A stretch of DNA of 64,000 nucleotides from Leishmania donovani (lineage: Eukaryota > Euglenozoa > Kinetoplastea > Trypanosomatida > Trypanosomatidae). The notes under the pieces were generated by a model. It searched no databases. It saw nothing but the letters and a program-made list of their open reading frames with translations, and was not told the DNA's origin. Numbering within the stretch: the first letter of the stretch is position 1; each line of letters starts with the position of its first letter. Position numbers and translations under genes: made by a program. Location of the stretch: NCBI RefSeq assembly GCF_000227135.1, contig NC_018255.1:506649-570648 (forward strand), written 5' to 3'. Shown here in pieces: positions 1 to 10,416 of the stretch.

Positions 1-639
1 GACCGCATCGGCGCGTGTGGACTCGACCACGGTGCCCTGCGCTTCGCAGCTGCCCATCTGCCGTCACCTCCCCTCCCCCTCCTCCTCTCCTAGTTGAGCT
101 CGTCATCGATGCCCTTTAGTACAATGGCCAACTGCCCGCTCTTCTGCGAGGGGCAGCAAACAAAGGGCATGCGGAAAAGCGGCTCAGCGGCGCTCATTTC
201 ACTGCCCGCTGGCCGGGTGGTACCTCCCACGGTGCTGCACTGGCTCCTCTACTCATCTTTCTTTTGTTTGCCTCTCGTCCCCTCCCTCTCTCCCGCTCTC
301 TCTCTTTCTCTTGCTGTGCGCGCGCACCGCAATCAAACGACCGCCTCCGCTCATCCAGGAACGCATCCTACAATCAGACTCGAGAAGCCAACAGCGGAAT
401 CGCCACGCACTCCATCCAAAGGTGCGCCAACGCGTACGCGCACAACGGCGCATCTTCCGAAAACCTCTGAGGAGGCAAATGAGGCGGAACGAAAAGGATT
501 CATTGCACCGACTACAGGGAACGGCTGCAGCCGCACATATGCTTGTCTCTCTCTTTGTCTGGATGCATTTTCTGTCTCGCTCTTAGAGCACGTCTAACGG
601 GCTCCCCCTCATCACCTCCCTCGGCACGATCTGATCCGA
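1..639. other. Intergenic, no confident gene
   Basis: Spacer upstream of the first HAD remnant. It is C/T-rich around 60-90 and 250-320, as expected of trans-splicing and polyadenylation signals. Open frames run through it but their translations are low-complexity Ser/Arg/Pro with no recognisable domain. The first 93 bases could be the 3' end of an upstream gene, but I cannot decide the frame. Confidence 0.5.
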
Positions 640-1290
640 ATGACGGCACCGCCATCCATCACTGCGACGCTGGACATGCATCGGCACATTTCTGGTGTTT
701 AACGACAACGTCTCTGCCGAAATCAGAAAGATCATGGACAAACTTCTGGATGAGCGCTACATTCCCTTCATCTGCGCGACATGACGACACCACGCTGGCG
801 TGCGCGTGCACGACCCATAGGGAGGCACTATCCTGGCGCGGGGCATGCGCCCCGATCATCACACGCAAGGTGACATATGCTGCGCTGGACTGGGAAGATT
901 TCACCACATGCATCCACCAAGAAGACTACTCGTCCGTAAACCGCAAAGCGGAGGGCGCCGACGTTCGCTACCAAGACAGCAACGACGTCTTCTGCCCCCA
1001 CTCCCTCCCCGGCTGCGTGGCCCCGTGGCCTCGGAAAGCTGAAAAGGGGTGTACGGAGGCCTACGACTCCTCGAACAGCTAACCTCTGCTGGAAGTGCCG
1101 GGGCAGACGACTAAGGACACGCTGATTCTCACGGTGGCCGGCGCCGGCTGCGTCATGAGAAACGTGCGGGCCACTCCCCTGCGTGCTGCCTCCCCCGGCA
1201 AGGATAGGAACTTGCAGATGATCTGGCGGAAGGCAAACGACGGTGTGGCAAAGAAGCTCGTGGAGGTATTCCTGCTGGGGTACTCGCTGG
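640..1290 (+). pseudogene. Decayed HAD-IIB phosphatase copy (psi-1)
   Basis: Piecewise translation reveals a dead member of the HAD family found downstream. From the ATG at 640 the first frame gives a short N-terminus ending TLDM. A one-base shift continues into IGTFLVFNDN and then ERYIPFICAT, matching the family's DMDGTLL and FATGR segments, before a stop at about 781. Near 1140-1285 another frame gives AGAGCVMRNV and NDGVAKKLVEVFLL, matching the conserved family C-terminus (GKGCVMGN ... DGVAKKL). The middle is unrecognisable. Motif I is split by the frameshift and the GDD/GND metal-binding motif is not found. The order and spacing of the two recognisable ends (about 650 bp against 850-1200 bp in intact genes) imply internal deletion. 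It lies in the same orientation as the array. Confidence is high that it is HAD-derived, lower for the exact ends. Confidence 0.8.
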
Positions 1291-1629
1291 CAGGCGATGG
1301 AGAGAGGCGAGGGGGGCAGATCTGCATTGAGAGATGTACTGGACGGAGTGGCTGTTCCGCACTTGTGCTGCGCTGTCGCCCAGTTGTGTGCGAAGGCGCT
1401 ACGCCTCGGCACCGTTTTGCTCTCCCACGCACTTCTCTCCGCCTCTGCACTTTCACCGTTCCCCAGGCGCCCGACAGAGCAGCGCTTTTTTTATTTGCTC
1501 TTTTTCTCCGTCGGTGGCGCATGTGCGTGCGTGTAAGACGGCAAACGCACTGCAGCGACGGAGCCGCGTATGAACACCGCGAACAACAAAATTGGGCAAA
1601 AGGAAAGCGCGCACGTTGCTCGACAGCAT

Positions 1630-1681
1630 CCCTCCATCCCGTTGCCCTCCTCCTCCCCTGTCGCTCTCTCTCTCTCCACAG
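1630..1681 (+). promoter_or_regulatory. Predicted spliced-leader acceptor of HAD gene 1
   Basis: A roughly 50-base almost pure pyrimidine tract ends in CACAG (AG at 1680-1681). In trypanosomatids such a tract plus the next AG is the trans-splice acceptor. Placing it here rules out the longer in-frame start at 1592 and makes 1727 the first ATG of the mRNA. Confidence 0.6.
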
Positions 1682-1726
1682 CCTACAGGCGCAGACACGC
1701 CCATCTCCTCCGCTTCCCTGTGCCAC

Positions 1727-2779
1727 ATGCTCAGCACTCTCTTGCTTAGAGCCACCACCACGGCGCCGGCGATGGGTGGCGCTGCCGCTGCAAGCGACAT
1801 TCCGTTTCGCTTTGTCGCCTGTGACATGGACGGCACCGTCCTCTCGCCGCACCACACCCTCAGCGAGTACACGGCAGAGACGCTGCGCCGACTAACGCAA
1901 GATCACAACGTGCCCTGTATCTTCGCTACTGGACGCGTCTACGCCGACGTGGCCGTCATCAACCAAAACATGCAGCGCTTTTTCCAGGAGCGTCGCCAGC
2001 AGCTGCCGCCGGTACCAGCCACCGCGTCGGCCCACACCCCTACCTACATCATCACGTCCAACGGGGCAGTCGTCCACGACGCCGAGACCGGCGAGCTAGT
2101 GCTTGAGCACGCCCTCGACCCAGCCGTCGTCCGTGAAATCTATCACCTGCTCCCGACCAGCGAGACGCGCATCAACACTGGCATCATCCAAGGCGAGCAC
2201 TGGTTCTACCGCATGAACTGGGAAGAGATGCTGCAGTTCCACAAGGAATCGGGGTATCGGTACCAGGTGCTGGAGCTCATCCCCGACGGTGACGATACGA
2301 AGGGCATCGAAGCCACGAGCACGCCGACCGTCGCCTCGTCAGCCGCCGGCGGTAACCTCGACCATGTGCACAAGATCTTCTTCTCGAGCTGGAATCCAAC
2401 CCTACTGGAGAAGCTGGAGCAGGCGCTTCAGCAACGCTACGGCGACGACTTGACAGTGACCTTCTCAGCGCCCCACAATGTTGATATCACCGCCAAAGGG
2501 GTGACAAAGGCGTGGGCCCTGGAGCGTCTCTACGCGCTAATGGCGCCCTTGCCGCACGAGACGGCGTCAACGGCGACGCCAGCGCAGCGACTGAGGGCCA
2601 CCGTCGCATTCGGCGATGACCTCAATGATGCCGCGATGCTGAGCAGCGTGGGCCGCGGCTTCATCATGGGCAACTGCAGCCCGAAGCTTCGGCAGCAATG
2701 CCCGGAGCTGGAGGTGATTCAGACTAATACCGAGGACGCTGTCGCCCGCAAGCTGCGCGAGGTGTTCCGCTTGGAATAG
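1727..2779 (+). CDS. HAD-IIB (Cof-like) phosphatase, array gene 1
   Basis: Predicted 350-residue haloacid dehalogenase-superfamily hydrolase of the Cof/IIB (Hydrolase_3) type, a Mg-dependent phosphatase family acting mostly on sugar phosphates and other small phosphorylated metabolites. Motif I is D33-M-D35-G-T, with D33 as the predicted nucleophile. Next come FATGR (motif region before the cap) and ITSNGA (motif II). The variable alpha/beta cap that sets substrate follows, then the ITAKGVTK lysine segment (motif III) and FGDDLNDAAML (motif IV). The C-terminus has MGNCSPKL and the family tail DAVARKLREVF. A Gln/Pro/Ala-rich insertion (QERRQQLPPVP) precedes motif II. Start 1727 is the first ATG after a strong pyrimidine-AG acceptor at 1681; 1772 is an alternative. 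Substrate cannot be read from sequence. No targeting signal is obvious. Confidence 0.92.
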   Translation: MLSTLLLRATTTAPAMGGAAAASDIPFRFVACDMDGTVLSPHHTLSEYTAETLRRLTQDHNVPCIFATGRVYADVAVINQNMQRFFQERRQQLPPVPATASAHTPTYIITSNGAVVHDAETGELVLEHALDPAVVREIYHLLPTSETRINTGIIQGEHWFYRMNWEEMLQFHKESGYRYQVLELIPDGDDTKGIEATSTPTVASSAAGGNLDHVHKIFFSSWNPTLLEKLEQALQQRYGDDLTVTFSAPHNVDITAKGVTKAWALERLYALMAPLPHETASTATPAQRLRATVAFGDDLNDAAMLSSVGRGFIMGNCSPKLRQQCPELEVIQTNTEDAVARKLREVFRLE

Positions 2780-3990
2780 CCCCCCACCCCTTCTTTTCCG
2801 AAAGGGGACGGACGGAATAGAGGGGACAGAGCACAGGCGTAAGGTGCACCGACACAAAACACGGAGTATCCTGCATCCCTGTGCAGTTGCCGGATGTGGT
2901 GCCGCGCGGCTCTTGCCACTTGAGCGCACACATCCAGAGCACCGGTTTCCTTACTCTCATTTGCAGGCGTGTTTACGCCCCGAGTAGCCGAAGAGGGTGG
3001 CTGATCGCCACCTCTCGGTCTCTCTTGCTCTCTAGTGGGATGCCCGGACGTGTGACGTTGCGCACTAGCGAATGGGCGGAGCACCATCGCCACTCGTCCC
3101 CGCTGGACGCCGATCTGGCGCGGAGCTTCTTTCCCCTTACACACGCACGGAGCTGCGACGTGCGCCTGCTCTTCTCTCTCGACCTCCCTGACCCGCCCTC
3201 CCATGGCTGTCTTGGCTGGCTTTGCACCGTCTCCGCTTTTTCCGCACCTCCTCCACGGATATAGATGTATATTTATAGATAGGTATGGATAGATATGTAT
3301 GCATAGCTTCGCGTGCCCCCACACATCGCACCCCTGCTTGCGATCATCCAGCTAGCCTTCGAACCGGGCAGGAACACCGCCGTCTCGCTCTTTTTTCCCG
3401 ATTCATTTTGCAATAGCCGAAAAAAAGGTACTTGCACTTCCCCACCGACATTGTTGTCTCTCGCTGTTTGCTTTCTATCGCTGCCCACCGCCTCACGTTC
3501 TCACCACCACCACCCCTCCCCTCCCCTCCAACCCCCTTCATCAAGAGCCTCGTTGTTGTTTATCTTTTCCTCTTTCTTCGTGGCAAGCCGGGCAGTGCAG
3601 AGCAGTGTACTGTCGCTAAAGCAGGAATACGATTCACGATCCCGCATTGACAGCGCTGCCTGCACGTGCATCTTCCGGCGTCACCGTTCTCTCCGCTCCC
3701 TCACAGGCGCGCTACGACGACGCCCACCTATTCACCAGTAGAGAACAGTAAGCCAAGCTAGCCGCGCTCCGTTCCGCAAACGCGGCCCGGTAAAACGTGC
3801 TCGTGGGATACGTGCGCCCCTGTGGCTTCTGCCTCACCGCTTCCTTGCCTCATTCCAGACGCATCCAAGCACTTCGGCACACCGAGCCAGACAGGTACAA
3901 GCTCTTCCGCCCAGTGGCAGACACAACGTCGTCGACGACAGTCACGAGCACCGTCGCCTCCTCTTGGCATTTTTCTTTGGTGTGTAAGCA
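2780..3990. other. Intergenic spacer HAD1-HAD2
   Basis: No gene seen. It holds an A/T-rich stretch at about 3258-3305 and C/T-rich tracts at 3490-3540 and 3810-3858. The tract ending CATTCCAG (AG 3857-3858) is the likeliest splice acceptor for the next gene, giving a 5' leader of about 130 bases. Confidence 0.5.
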
Positions 3991-4992
3991 ATGACCAGCC
4001 CGTTTCGCTACGTGATCACCGACATGGACGGCACGCTGCTGTCACCAGACCACTTTGTGAGCGACTACACCCGCGACACGCTCAAGACGCTCGTGCATGA
4101 ACACGGCGTAACACCCATCTTGGCGACCGGCCGCAGCTATGCGGATGCGCGAATTATCGCTGACAACCTCAAGAAGTACATTTGGGGCGATGGCACGGCA
4201 GTGCCCGGCGCGCGGGCGCCTGCGAGCCCATCGAGGGCCCCGGCCATCTACCTCGTTACCTCCAATGGCGCTACGGTGCACAACGGTGTCACACACGAAG
4301 TCGTATTCCGGACCTCCATCGATCCTGCACTGGCGGAGAAGCTGTTCCAGCTTCTGCCCAGCGACGAGGAAGTTGTGAACACGAACGCCTACCAGAATGA
4401 TGATTGGGTTTGCCGCATCGACTGGCCAGAAATGATGGCTGCTACCAAGGAGAGCGGCATTCGCTTCATCCATGTGCCACATCCGCTGCCGTCGTCGAGC
4501 TGCGCACTAGGCTCGGCTGCGGCATCGCCCGACGCAGCAGCGAGCGGCATTGCCATCGGCGACTACACGGGTATTTCCAAGATCTTCTTCATCACCGACG
4601 ACGCGGCGCGTCTGGCGGCGCTAGCGGACGAGGTACACGCGATCGCCAAAGCCCACGGTGGTGCGCCGGTGTCGCTGACCTTTTCGACGTCGGACTGCAT
4701 GGATATCATGGCGAATGGCGTGACGAAAGCCGAGGCGCTGAAGAAGCTCTTTGGCGCTATCCTACCGTCCAGAGACGGAGTCGACGTCGTCGCCGACGCC
4801 CTCGCGCACGCCATTGCATTTGGCGACGACCTCAACGATGCAGAAATGCTCACGTCAGCCGGAAAGGGCTGTGTCATGGGCAATGCAAACCCAAAGCTGA
4901 TTGCGCAGCACCCGGAGCTGGAGGTGATTCTCACCAGCGCCGAAGATGGAGTGGCAAAGAAGCTGCGAAGCGTGTTTCATCTTCCGCTCTAA
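3991..4992 (+). CDS. HAD-IIB (Cof-like) phosphatase, array gene 2
   Basis: Predicted 333-residue HAD-IIB phosphatase, the closest in motif style to array gene 1. Motif I is D11-M-D13-G-T right at the N-terminus, followed by LATGRSYADA, VTSNGA (motif II), the cap domain, IMANGVTKAEAL with the motif III lysine, and FGDDLNDAEML (acid cluster at D279-D280). The tail is MGNANPKL ... EDGVAKKLRSVF. All catalytic residues are present, so it should be active. The cap carries an Ala/Ser-rich loop (around 4490-4560) absent from genes 3 and 4. The ATG at 3991 lies only 10 residues before motif I, the usual family spacing. Genes 1 and 2 share the GDD motif IV, while genes 3-5 have GDG, suggesting two subclades. 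Cytosolic location is inferred from the lack of a signal. Confidence 0.93.
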   Translation: MTSPFRYVITDMDGTLLSPDHFVSDYTRDTLKTLVHEHGVTPILATGRSYADARIIADNLKKYIWGDGTAVPGARAPASPSRAPAIYLVTSNGATVHNGVTHEVVFRTSIDPALAEKLFQLLPSDEEVVNTNAYQNDDWVCRIDWPEMMAATKESGIRFIHVPHPLPSSSCALGSAAASPDAAASGIAIGDYTGISKIFFITDDAARLAALADEVHAIAKAHGGAPVSLTFSTSDCMDIMANGVTKAEALKKLFGAILPSRDGVDVVADALAHAIAFGDDLNDAEMLTSAGKGCVMGNANPKLIAQHPELEVILTSAEDGVAKKLRSVFHLPL

Positions 4993-5915
4993 CGAAGCTA
5001 TCGGAGATGGGAGCCAGTGGAGGAGGCTATGCTGCCCTCGCATCGCTTTTGGTGTGTCGACGCGCATAGATGTTGTCCACGGAGCGCTCACCTACCGTCT
5101 GGTGCTGCCTCGGTTTGTCTCCACCGCTGGGCTGTGCCCATGTATGGATATGCGTACCTAGGAGGCGCGTGGTGTTGTGTGCTGGATGTACCGCTTCCCC
5201 CCCCCCACACACACACACTGTCCATAATGCCGCGCGTCAAGCGCGCGCGCACGTTCTCTGTGGCGTCTGCTCCCATTTCATTGCGTGCTGGTGTTGAGAG
5301 CCTGAATGTCACCCGCGAGAGGGGATGCAGCAGGGGGCGGCCAGCACAGTGCGGGTGCGGCTGTGAGGCGAACTGCGGAGCACGGTGTGGATGGGTAGAG
5401 GTTGGAGTCAGAGGCCGTTCTCCAGTGACTGAGTCGGCGCGCTGCCGCACAGTGTGTATCAACTGCTACTTCGCACCACGCGATGGGGGGCCTGTGACAG
5501 GGCGGGCGGTAGAGAGGCGCTTGCATCCATGCACTATGGTCGAGAAATGGACACGCTGCAGGAGAAGCCCCGCTCTGCAGACGCACACGCTCGCCTCTCG
5601 TAGGAGCAGAACTGCACCTGACCACAAACGGAAGGGACCGAAAGAAGAGGTGGAAAGCGTCACTTCTGCAGACCGTGTGTGGAAAGCAAAACAGGCGAGT
5701 GTTTCTGGAAGAGCACCGCCCACCCACCCTCCCATGTGTAACGTGTTGTGGTATCCCCTCCTTTTCGCGGATTTGCCGCGGTCCTGTGTTTTCGGAGAAG
5801 GGGGAGGGCTCTCACCGGTTGGCGCCCATCACCCACTCGCCATGCTCTTTCTGTTCGTTCTTTTCTTATGGTTATCGGTAACGCACCCCCTCACACGCTG
5901 GCACACCTGCACTTC
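4993..5915. other. Spacer with SIDER2-like element
   Basis: Spacer between array gene 2 and the second HAD remnant. It contains a C/CA simple tract at about 5196-5219 and a SIDER2-like repeat at about 5275-5540 (listed separately). No gene is recognised. Confidence 0.5.
5275..5540 (+). repeat. SIDER2-like element, diverged copy (family B, copy 1)
   Basis: About 265 bp aligns by eye with the elements at 21209 and 25828. Shared blocks include AGCCTGAATG, GGGTAGAGGTTGG, CTGAGTCGGCGC and GGGGGGCCTGTGACAGGGCG. The 5' half of the element (TTTCTCAGGCAGCC block) is not recognisable here. Sense orientation, in the 3' region of HAD gene 2. SIDER elements are short degenerate retroposons that in Leishmania sit in 3'UTRs and often destabilise mRNA. 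Assignment to SIDER2 is from memory of its character, not a database match. Confidence 0.6.
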
Positions 5916-6905
5916 ATCGGATGTCAAATTCGCAGTGCCATGATGGCTGCGACGCATGCCGTGTCTGCATTCAAGCAGGGCGCGGTGAAGACCATGCGCA
6001 GGAAGCCATCGGACGTGGCGTCGCTTGTGGCGACTGGTAGGCGGCATCCCCACCTTCTAGAGCTGATGGGCGTGCTCAGTCTCCAGCCTGACCTCGTTGC
6101 GTTCAGCGAGCGCGCCGCCACGTACCATGGTGAAGCGCCCAGCTTTATATTCTTTCCTCTGTGTGTGTGTGTGTGTGCGCGCGTGTGTTTAAAAGTTTTT
6201 TTCTACTGGCGCACTCTGCTCGTGGAGTCGGTGCGCGCGTTGCTGGCCGCGCCTCTCCCAGCTGGGCCTAGAGATGTAGAGCCATCGCAGCAGCAGCCTA
6301 CCTCGAGCATCGAAAGCACGGAAGCAGTCGCGGTGCGCCTCTCATCGCTCGTCGCACAACAAACCCAACCGTGTGGCAGACGGCAGGCAAGACGCAGCGA
6401 AGAGGAAGGCCTCCATCGCAGAGCCTCCAGTCGTCGCCGCGAACGAGTTGCGCGCGGATGCGCGGGTGACTATGACTATAGTGGAAGCCCTCGGTGGCAG
6501 CAGCGGCCTCAGCCTCCGCTATCGTGTCGTAAGCGACATGGTGGGTAGAGACGCGCTCTGGTGCGAGGTCTACGGCTTCGTCTTCTACGGCGCCCACAAG
6601 CTGCTCCCGATCGAGACGACCGTGCAGGAAGGGTTTGCCAAGAAGGCTTCCCAAGCCTGCTCTCCACCGCTCGTTGTCGGCGTGGCTCCGCATGGAATGG
6701 GCAAGGGGTCTGAAGTGAAGAGGGCATCCTTGAATTCTGGGACCTCACTCTTCGCGATGCGGTTGCCTTCGGCAGTGGCACGCATAATCTGCCGGTGCTC
6801 AAGGCGGTGGAGTTTGGCTGTTGGATGGCAAGTTCGCGGTCGCAGTTGGCGGCAGCCGCACCAGGAATGAAGGTGGTCTCGGCCCAAACAAAAAATAAAG
6901 GCGCT
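5916..6905 (+). pseudogene. Decayed HAD-IIB phosphatase copy (psi-2)
   Basis: Frame-by-frame reading recovers a dead HAD relative closest to array genes 3 and 4. Around 5941-6140 a frame gives SLVATGRRHPHLLELM and QPDLVAF..RAATYHGEA, matching VVATGRPYAEVF and PDYIITSNGARIHDG. At 6560-6730 comes a cap remnant (GFVFYGAHKLL against IWFAGDHDELVLL; GMGKGSEVKR against GVNKGSGVRE). At 6740-6890, in another frame, LRDAVAFGSGTHNLPVL matches LDEVACFGDGMNDESML. The DxDGT nucleophile motif is gone, and GDGMND has become GSGTHN. A GT microsatellite (about 6158-6186) has expanded inside the former coding region. At least two frameshifts are needed. Non-functional as an enzyme. Limits are approximate. Confidence 0.8.
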
Positions 6906-7602
6906 GAAACTAAGCTCATCGGGCTCTGATAACTTCGAGGGGGCGGTGGAGCTGGGTTTCGTTTCGGTGTGTGTGGGTGCTCGAATAAGCTCCAGAAGAG
7001 CATGGTGTTTTTCACCGCTTCACAGCCACCATGCACACGGTGTGCGCGTGCGTGCCTACAGAAACAGGGATGCACGGAAAGCAACGAGCACAAAAGGAAA
7101 AAAACGCAAGAGCCTATGAGGCGTCGGAAACGAGAACAATGAACGCGATGAAGGTAATCTTCATGTGAGTGGTGTGGAGGTACTGGAGGGTGGGTGCTGT
7201 GAAAGCAAGGGGAAAAGAGCCCCGTGCAACTGCACATTGATGTTTTGCCCTGCGCTCCTTTCCCTCTCCGCGAGGACGCGCGGCATCACGCACCAGCACA
7301 CACACACACAAACTGGCCCCCAGGTGATGCACTGGGGAGTGCTATCATGATCCTTTCAGTCCCCCTTGTGTTATTTGCTAGTCTTCTAGCTCCCTCCTTC
7401 CTTCATTTCAAACTGCGTTCGCTAAAGTTCCGCCCGGTAGGGTGCCGATACGCTCAGCAAGGCACGTGTGCTCTGAAAGATCGTCTTTTATCGTCCAATA
7501 ACGCCAGCAGTGTGGACGGCGTCTTTTGCAGTGCTGGGAAGCGCGTCCATGTAGTTTACCGTAGTGGCCCTTTTCCCTCCTCCCCTGTCAGAATTCGAGG
7601 CA
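6906..7602. other. Intergenic spacer before HAD gene 3
   Basis: No gene recognised. It contains CA/GT simple tracts (about 7299-7310) and pyrimidine tracts. The last tract, TTTTCCCTCCTCCCCTGTCAG (AG 7590-7591), is a candidate splice acceptor just 11 bases before the start codon; an upstream acceptor is also possible. Confidence 0.45.
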
Positions 7603-8472
7603 ATGATGTCGCCGAAGATCAAGGCTGTGTTCGTGGACATGGATGGCACTCTGTTCGACTCTGGCCACTTCATTAGCCCCCGCACCGCGAAGGTGATACA
7701 TGCACTCGAGGAGCGAGGTGTCGCCTTCGTTGTAGCCACAGGACGTCCGTTTCCGGACGTCTTTGGCAACCTTGCCAAGGCGGGGCTAAGACCAGATTTC
7801 ATCATTACCAGTAATGGGGCTCGCGTCCATGACGCCCAGCACAACATTGTCTTTGCGTGCGACATGGACGCTGAGAGCGTCTGCCGGCTCTTTCAGCTGT
7901 CGCCGCACCTCAGGGAGGATGGAGTGGTTGACCCGGCAGTGGAGGCGCGACGCATCTTGTTCAACGTCAACTGCGGGGATCGCTGGCTCACCAACGAGTG
8001 CATTCCAGAGGTCCGTGCAGCCTTCCACCCCTCATTCATCTACGAGCGGGTCGATCCGATGGTGCACACCGCCAAGACGCTCAAGGGTACGCACAGCATG
8101 TGGATCCGCGGCGCGCACGCGGATCTGGTGTGCGTGCAGAAGTACGTGGACCGCGAGCTTTCCCACGAGATCGGCTGCACCTTCGCACTACCCCACATCC
8201 TCGACTGCTTCCGCAAGGGTGTCGACAAGGGTGCCGCCATGGAGAAGGTGTGCAAACACCTCCGCATCGATCTCAGAGAGACCATCGCGTTCGGCGATGG
8301 CATGAATGATATCCGCATGCTCACTGCGGCAGGGCAGGGCTTTGTTATGGCGAACGCGGCAGAGATGGTGAAGCAAGCCGCACCTGAGCTCCCGGTTATT
8401 CAGTCGAACAACGAGGAAGGCGTTGCGCGGAAGCTCGAGGAGCTGCTGGCGGCCGACGCCTTTGTCGGTTAA
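7603..8472 (+). CDS. HAD-IIB (Cof-like) phosphatase, array gene 3
   Basis: Predicted 289-residue compact HAD-IIB phosphatase. Motif I is D12-M-D14-G-T, then VVATGRPFPDVF, ITSNGARVHD (motif II) and a short cap with WIRGAHADLV. FRKGVDKGAAME carries the motif III lysine, and FGDGMNDIRML is motif IV. The C-terminus is MANAAEMVKQAAPELPVI followed by NEEGVARKLEELL. All catalytic positions are intact. The reading frame is open further upstream, but the first true ATG is 7603 (a second ATG follows at 7606), right after a pyrimidine-AG signal at 7591. It resembles array gene 4 most (shared GDGMND motif IV and cap length) and is also the closest living relative of the dead copy just upstream. Substrate unknown. 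Confidence 0.92.
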   Translation: MMSPKIKAVFVDMDGTLFDSGHFISPRTAKVIHALEERGVAFVVATGRPFPDVFGNLAKAGLRPDFIITSNGARVHDAQHNIVFACDMDAESVCRLFQLSPHLREDGVVDPAVEARRILFNVNCGDRWLTNECIPEVRAAFHPSFIYERVDPMVHTAKTLKGTHSMWIRGAHADLVCVQKYVDRELSHEIGCTFALPHILDCFRKGVDKGAAMEKVCKHLRIDLRETIAFGDGMNDIRMLTAAGQGFVMANAAEMVKQAAPELPVIQSNNEEGVARKLEELLAADAFVG

Positions 8473-10416
8473 TGGCAAAACGGCGAGGCAATGGCGTCTC
8501 CGTCGACTTCAGGCAAGTGGAGAAACCTGCCCCGCGTGACGGTGTGCGCAAGTAACAAAGCCACGTCACCTTCGGGCTTCAAGAAGGTTACAAACGACCT
8601 TGGCGGCCCCACTTGTCCCAGCTTCCCTGTTCTTTCTCTACACATCCGTTCATGAGCGGTTGTGTTGTTCCACCTGCTGAGCCATCGGAGCTCCATCCCT
8701 CCCTCCCCCCCACCAGCCAATGCGCTAATGAGGGTGCGCATCGCGAACTCCTGTTTCTTTTTCTTTCGGTTCTTATTGATTGTGTTTTGCGCTAACGAGG
8801 GCTCCCCTCGTTGCATCCACTCGTGGATCGGCGCACGATCGAGTGAGAAAGAGGGAGAGAGCAGGGGAGCGGAGGCCTGACCTCTCAAGGTCTCGCGGTG
8901 CAACAATCTCATCTTGCTTGGACCGCCCTCGAAAACAGCAGCCCGCTTTTTCAGTCCTCGCATAAATGAACAGGGAGGAAATATCAGTAGCGCAACGAAA
9001 GGAAGACGAATACCCTCCACTGCCCCCTTCTCCCATCCCCACAACAACGCGTCTGCGCATCCCTACAAGGAAAGCCATGACGGGAGCAAAATGAGGGTCT
9101 GCGGCCTCTACAGCGAAAGTGCTCGAGCAATATATTTTGCAGCGTGAGCACGTAATGCCCGTGTCGTGCATCGCCAGCGACTCTCGTCTCGATACCCTGT
9201 GCGATAACCTTTCCCTGTTTCCTTCCCAGACGCACCCCTGCTCAGCAAGAACGGGGCGGGTAGCGCTTCTCTCCCCGTCATCCATTCGGCCAACGGACTT
9301 CTCCTCCGATTTTCCTCACTGAGCAGAGGTCAACCCCAGCCACCGCCACCGCCTCCGCCCCGAAACAGGGCCCGGGGCCGCGGCCCCGCTTCGGATCAAG
9401 GCACGCAGTCCGGCCCGGTCGATGTGGCTGCTGATCGCGCAGCACGCATGCGAGGCAGAGGGACGAGGCAAGGGCAAGAGGAGCCCGTGAGGCGCACGGC
9501 CCGGTTCGGGGGCAGGACGGCTCGTCCTAGACGACCAGGACCGAGCCGCGGTGCAACACGCGGGTAGGTGCACCGTGTCGTTGTGTGCGTGTATATATAC
9601 ACACATACATGTATATAGGTGATGACGTGTTCGTGGCAGGAATGACACGCTAATCGAACAAAGGTGCGTGATGGTCCTGAGGCGGGGCGTGCTTTCCGTT
9701 CCTTCTCGGATGCACACCACGGGCCCATTTCATTATCCGCGGGTTGCATAGCTTTCCACGTGAACGAACTCGTGACGGTGTCCGGGTCTTTCGCGTCGCG
9801 CTGAGTCTAGCTTCCTCTAGTCGTTTCGGCGTACCATGACGTGTAGTTGCCGTCTCTTGTGTATCGCCTCACCGCTTCGTCTGCCTGTGTGCCGTGCGTG
9901 ACCCGGACTCACCTATGCGCCCTCTCGTGTGTCGGCTATGTCATGTCTTTGCGGTATGCGCACCGCTTTTCTGTCGCGGAGTCTTTCGGGGTCCACTCGA
10001 GCGGCCATATTTGGGCGGGGGGGGGGCTGTAGCCCTGTAGCCCATTGCGTACCGCAATCTCGAAGCGAAGCCTTGTACTTTCCGAGGTGCATTTCTCTCT
10101 TTCCTTTTCTCTGTTCTTGGAACTTCCCCTCCCCACCCCAGTCTCAGCCACCCGTCCCCGGCGTGCGAGCAGCTTCTTTCTTGCACCAGAAGACGCCCAC
10201 AACACGCCGTGAACGCCGCGGCATATAAATGAACGCGCGCTCACACACACGTTAAGACAAACCCTATCGGCAACTGCCCACATCCCTTCCCCCTTCCTTG
10301 CCCCACTTGTCAATGCGACACGAGCACTCGCCATTGCAGCTTTCACAGAAGCTCCCTCCGCTGGCTGCTCTCCCCCTCACCTTCGCCGACTCTATCCTTC
10401 TTTCTCTGCAGTATCC
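8473..10416. other. Spacer HAD3-HAD4 with dispersed repeat
   Basis: Nearly 2 kb without a gene. It holds a family A repeat at 9336-9641 (listed separately) and a poly-G run at about 10017-10026. Strong pyrimidine tracts occur at 10080-10140 and 10270-10410, ending in an AG at 10410-10411 only 5 bases before the next start codon. An AG near 10346 would give a more normal leader. Confidence 0.5.
9336..9641 (+). repeat. Dispersed GC-palindromic repeat (family A, copy 1)
   Basis: About 305 bp shared with copies near 16420, 16866, 20125, 20527 and 40205, all in the same orientation. Landmarks in order: a C-rich leader; a 14-base perfect palindrome GGGGCCGCGGCCCC (9374-9387 here); a GAGGCAGAGGGACGAGGCAA block; GGACGGCTCGTCCTAGACGA; a GT/TA tract with GTATATATAC; and an end near GATGACGTGTTCGTGGCA. 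No ORF is conserved with purpose. I do not recognise the family; it may be a SIDER1-type or other retroposon-derived repeat. Confidence 0.8.

Noticed and set aside
640..1290. Real small protein gene at 543-1082
   Set aside because: The 179-codon frame contains no domain, while HAD similarity appears in other frames crossing the same bases, which fits a pseudogene better.
1095..1895. 266-codon open frame on + overlapping the first HAD gene
   Set aside because: Its first part contains the C-terminal relic of the HAD pseudogene; the rest is Arg/Cys/Ser-rich shadow sequence over a splice signal and the true HAD start.
4404..5069. 221-codon + frame inside HAD gene 2
   Set aside because: Arg-rich +1 shadow of an intact catalytic gene.
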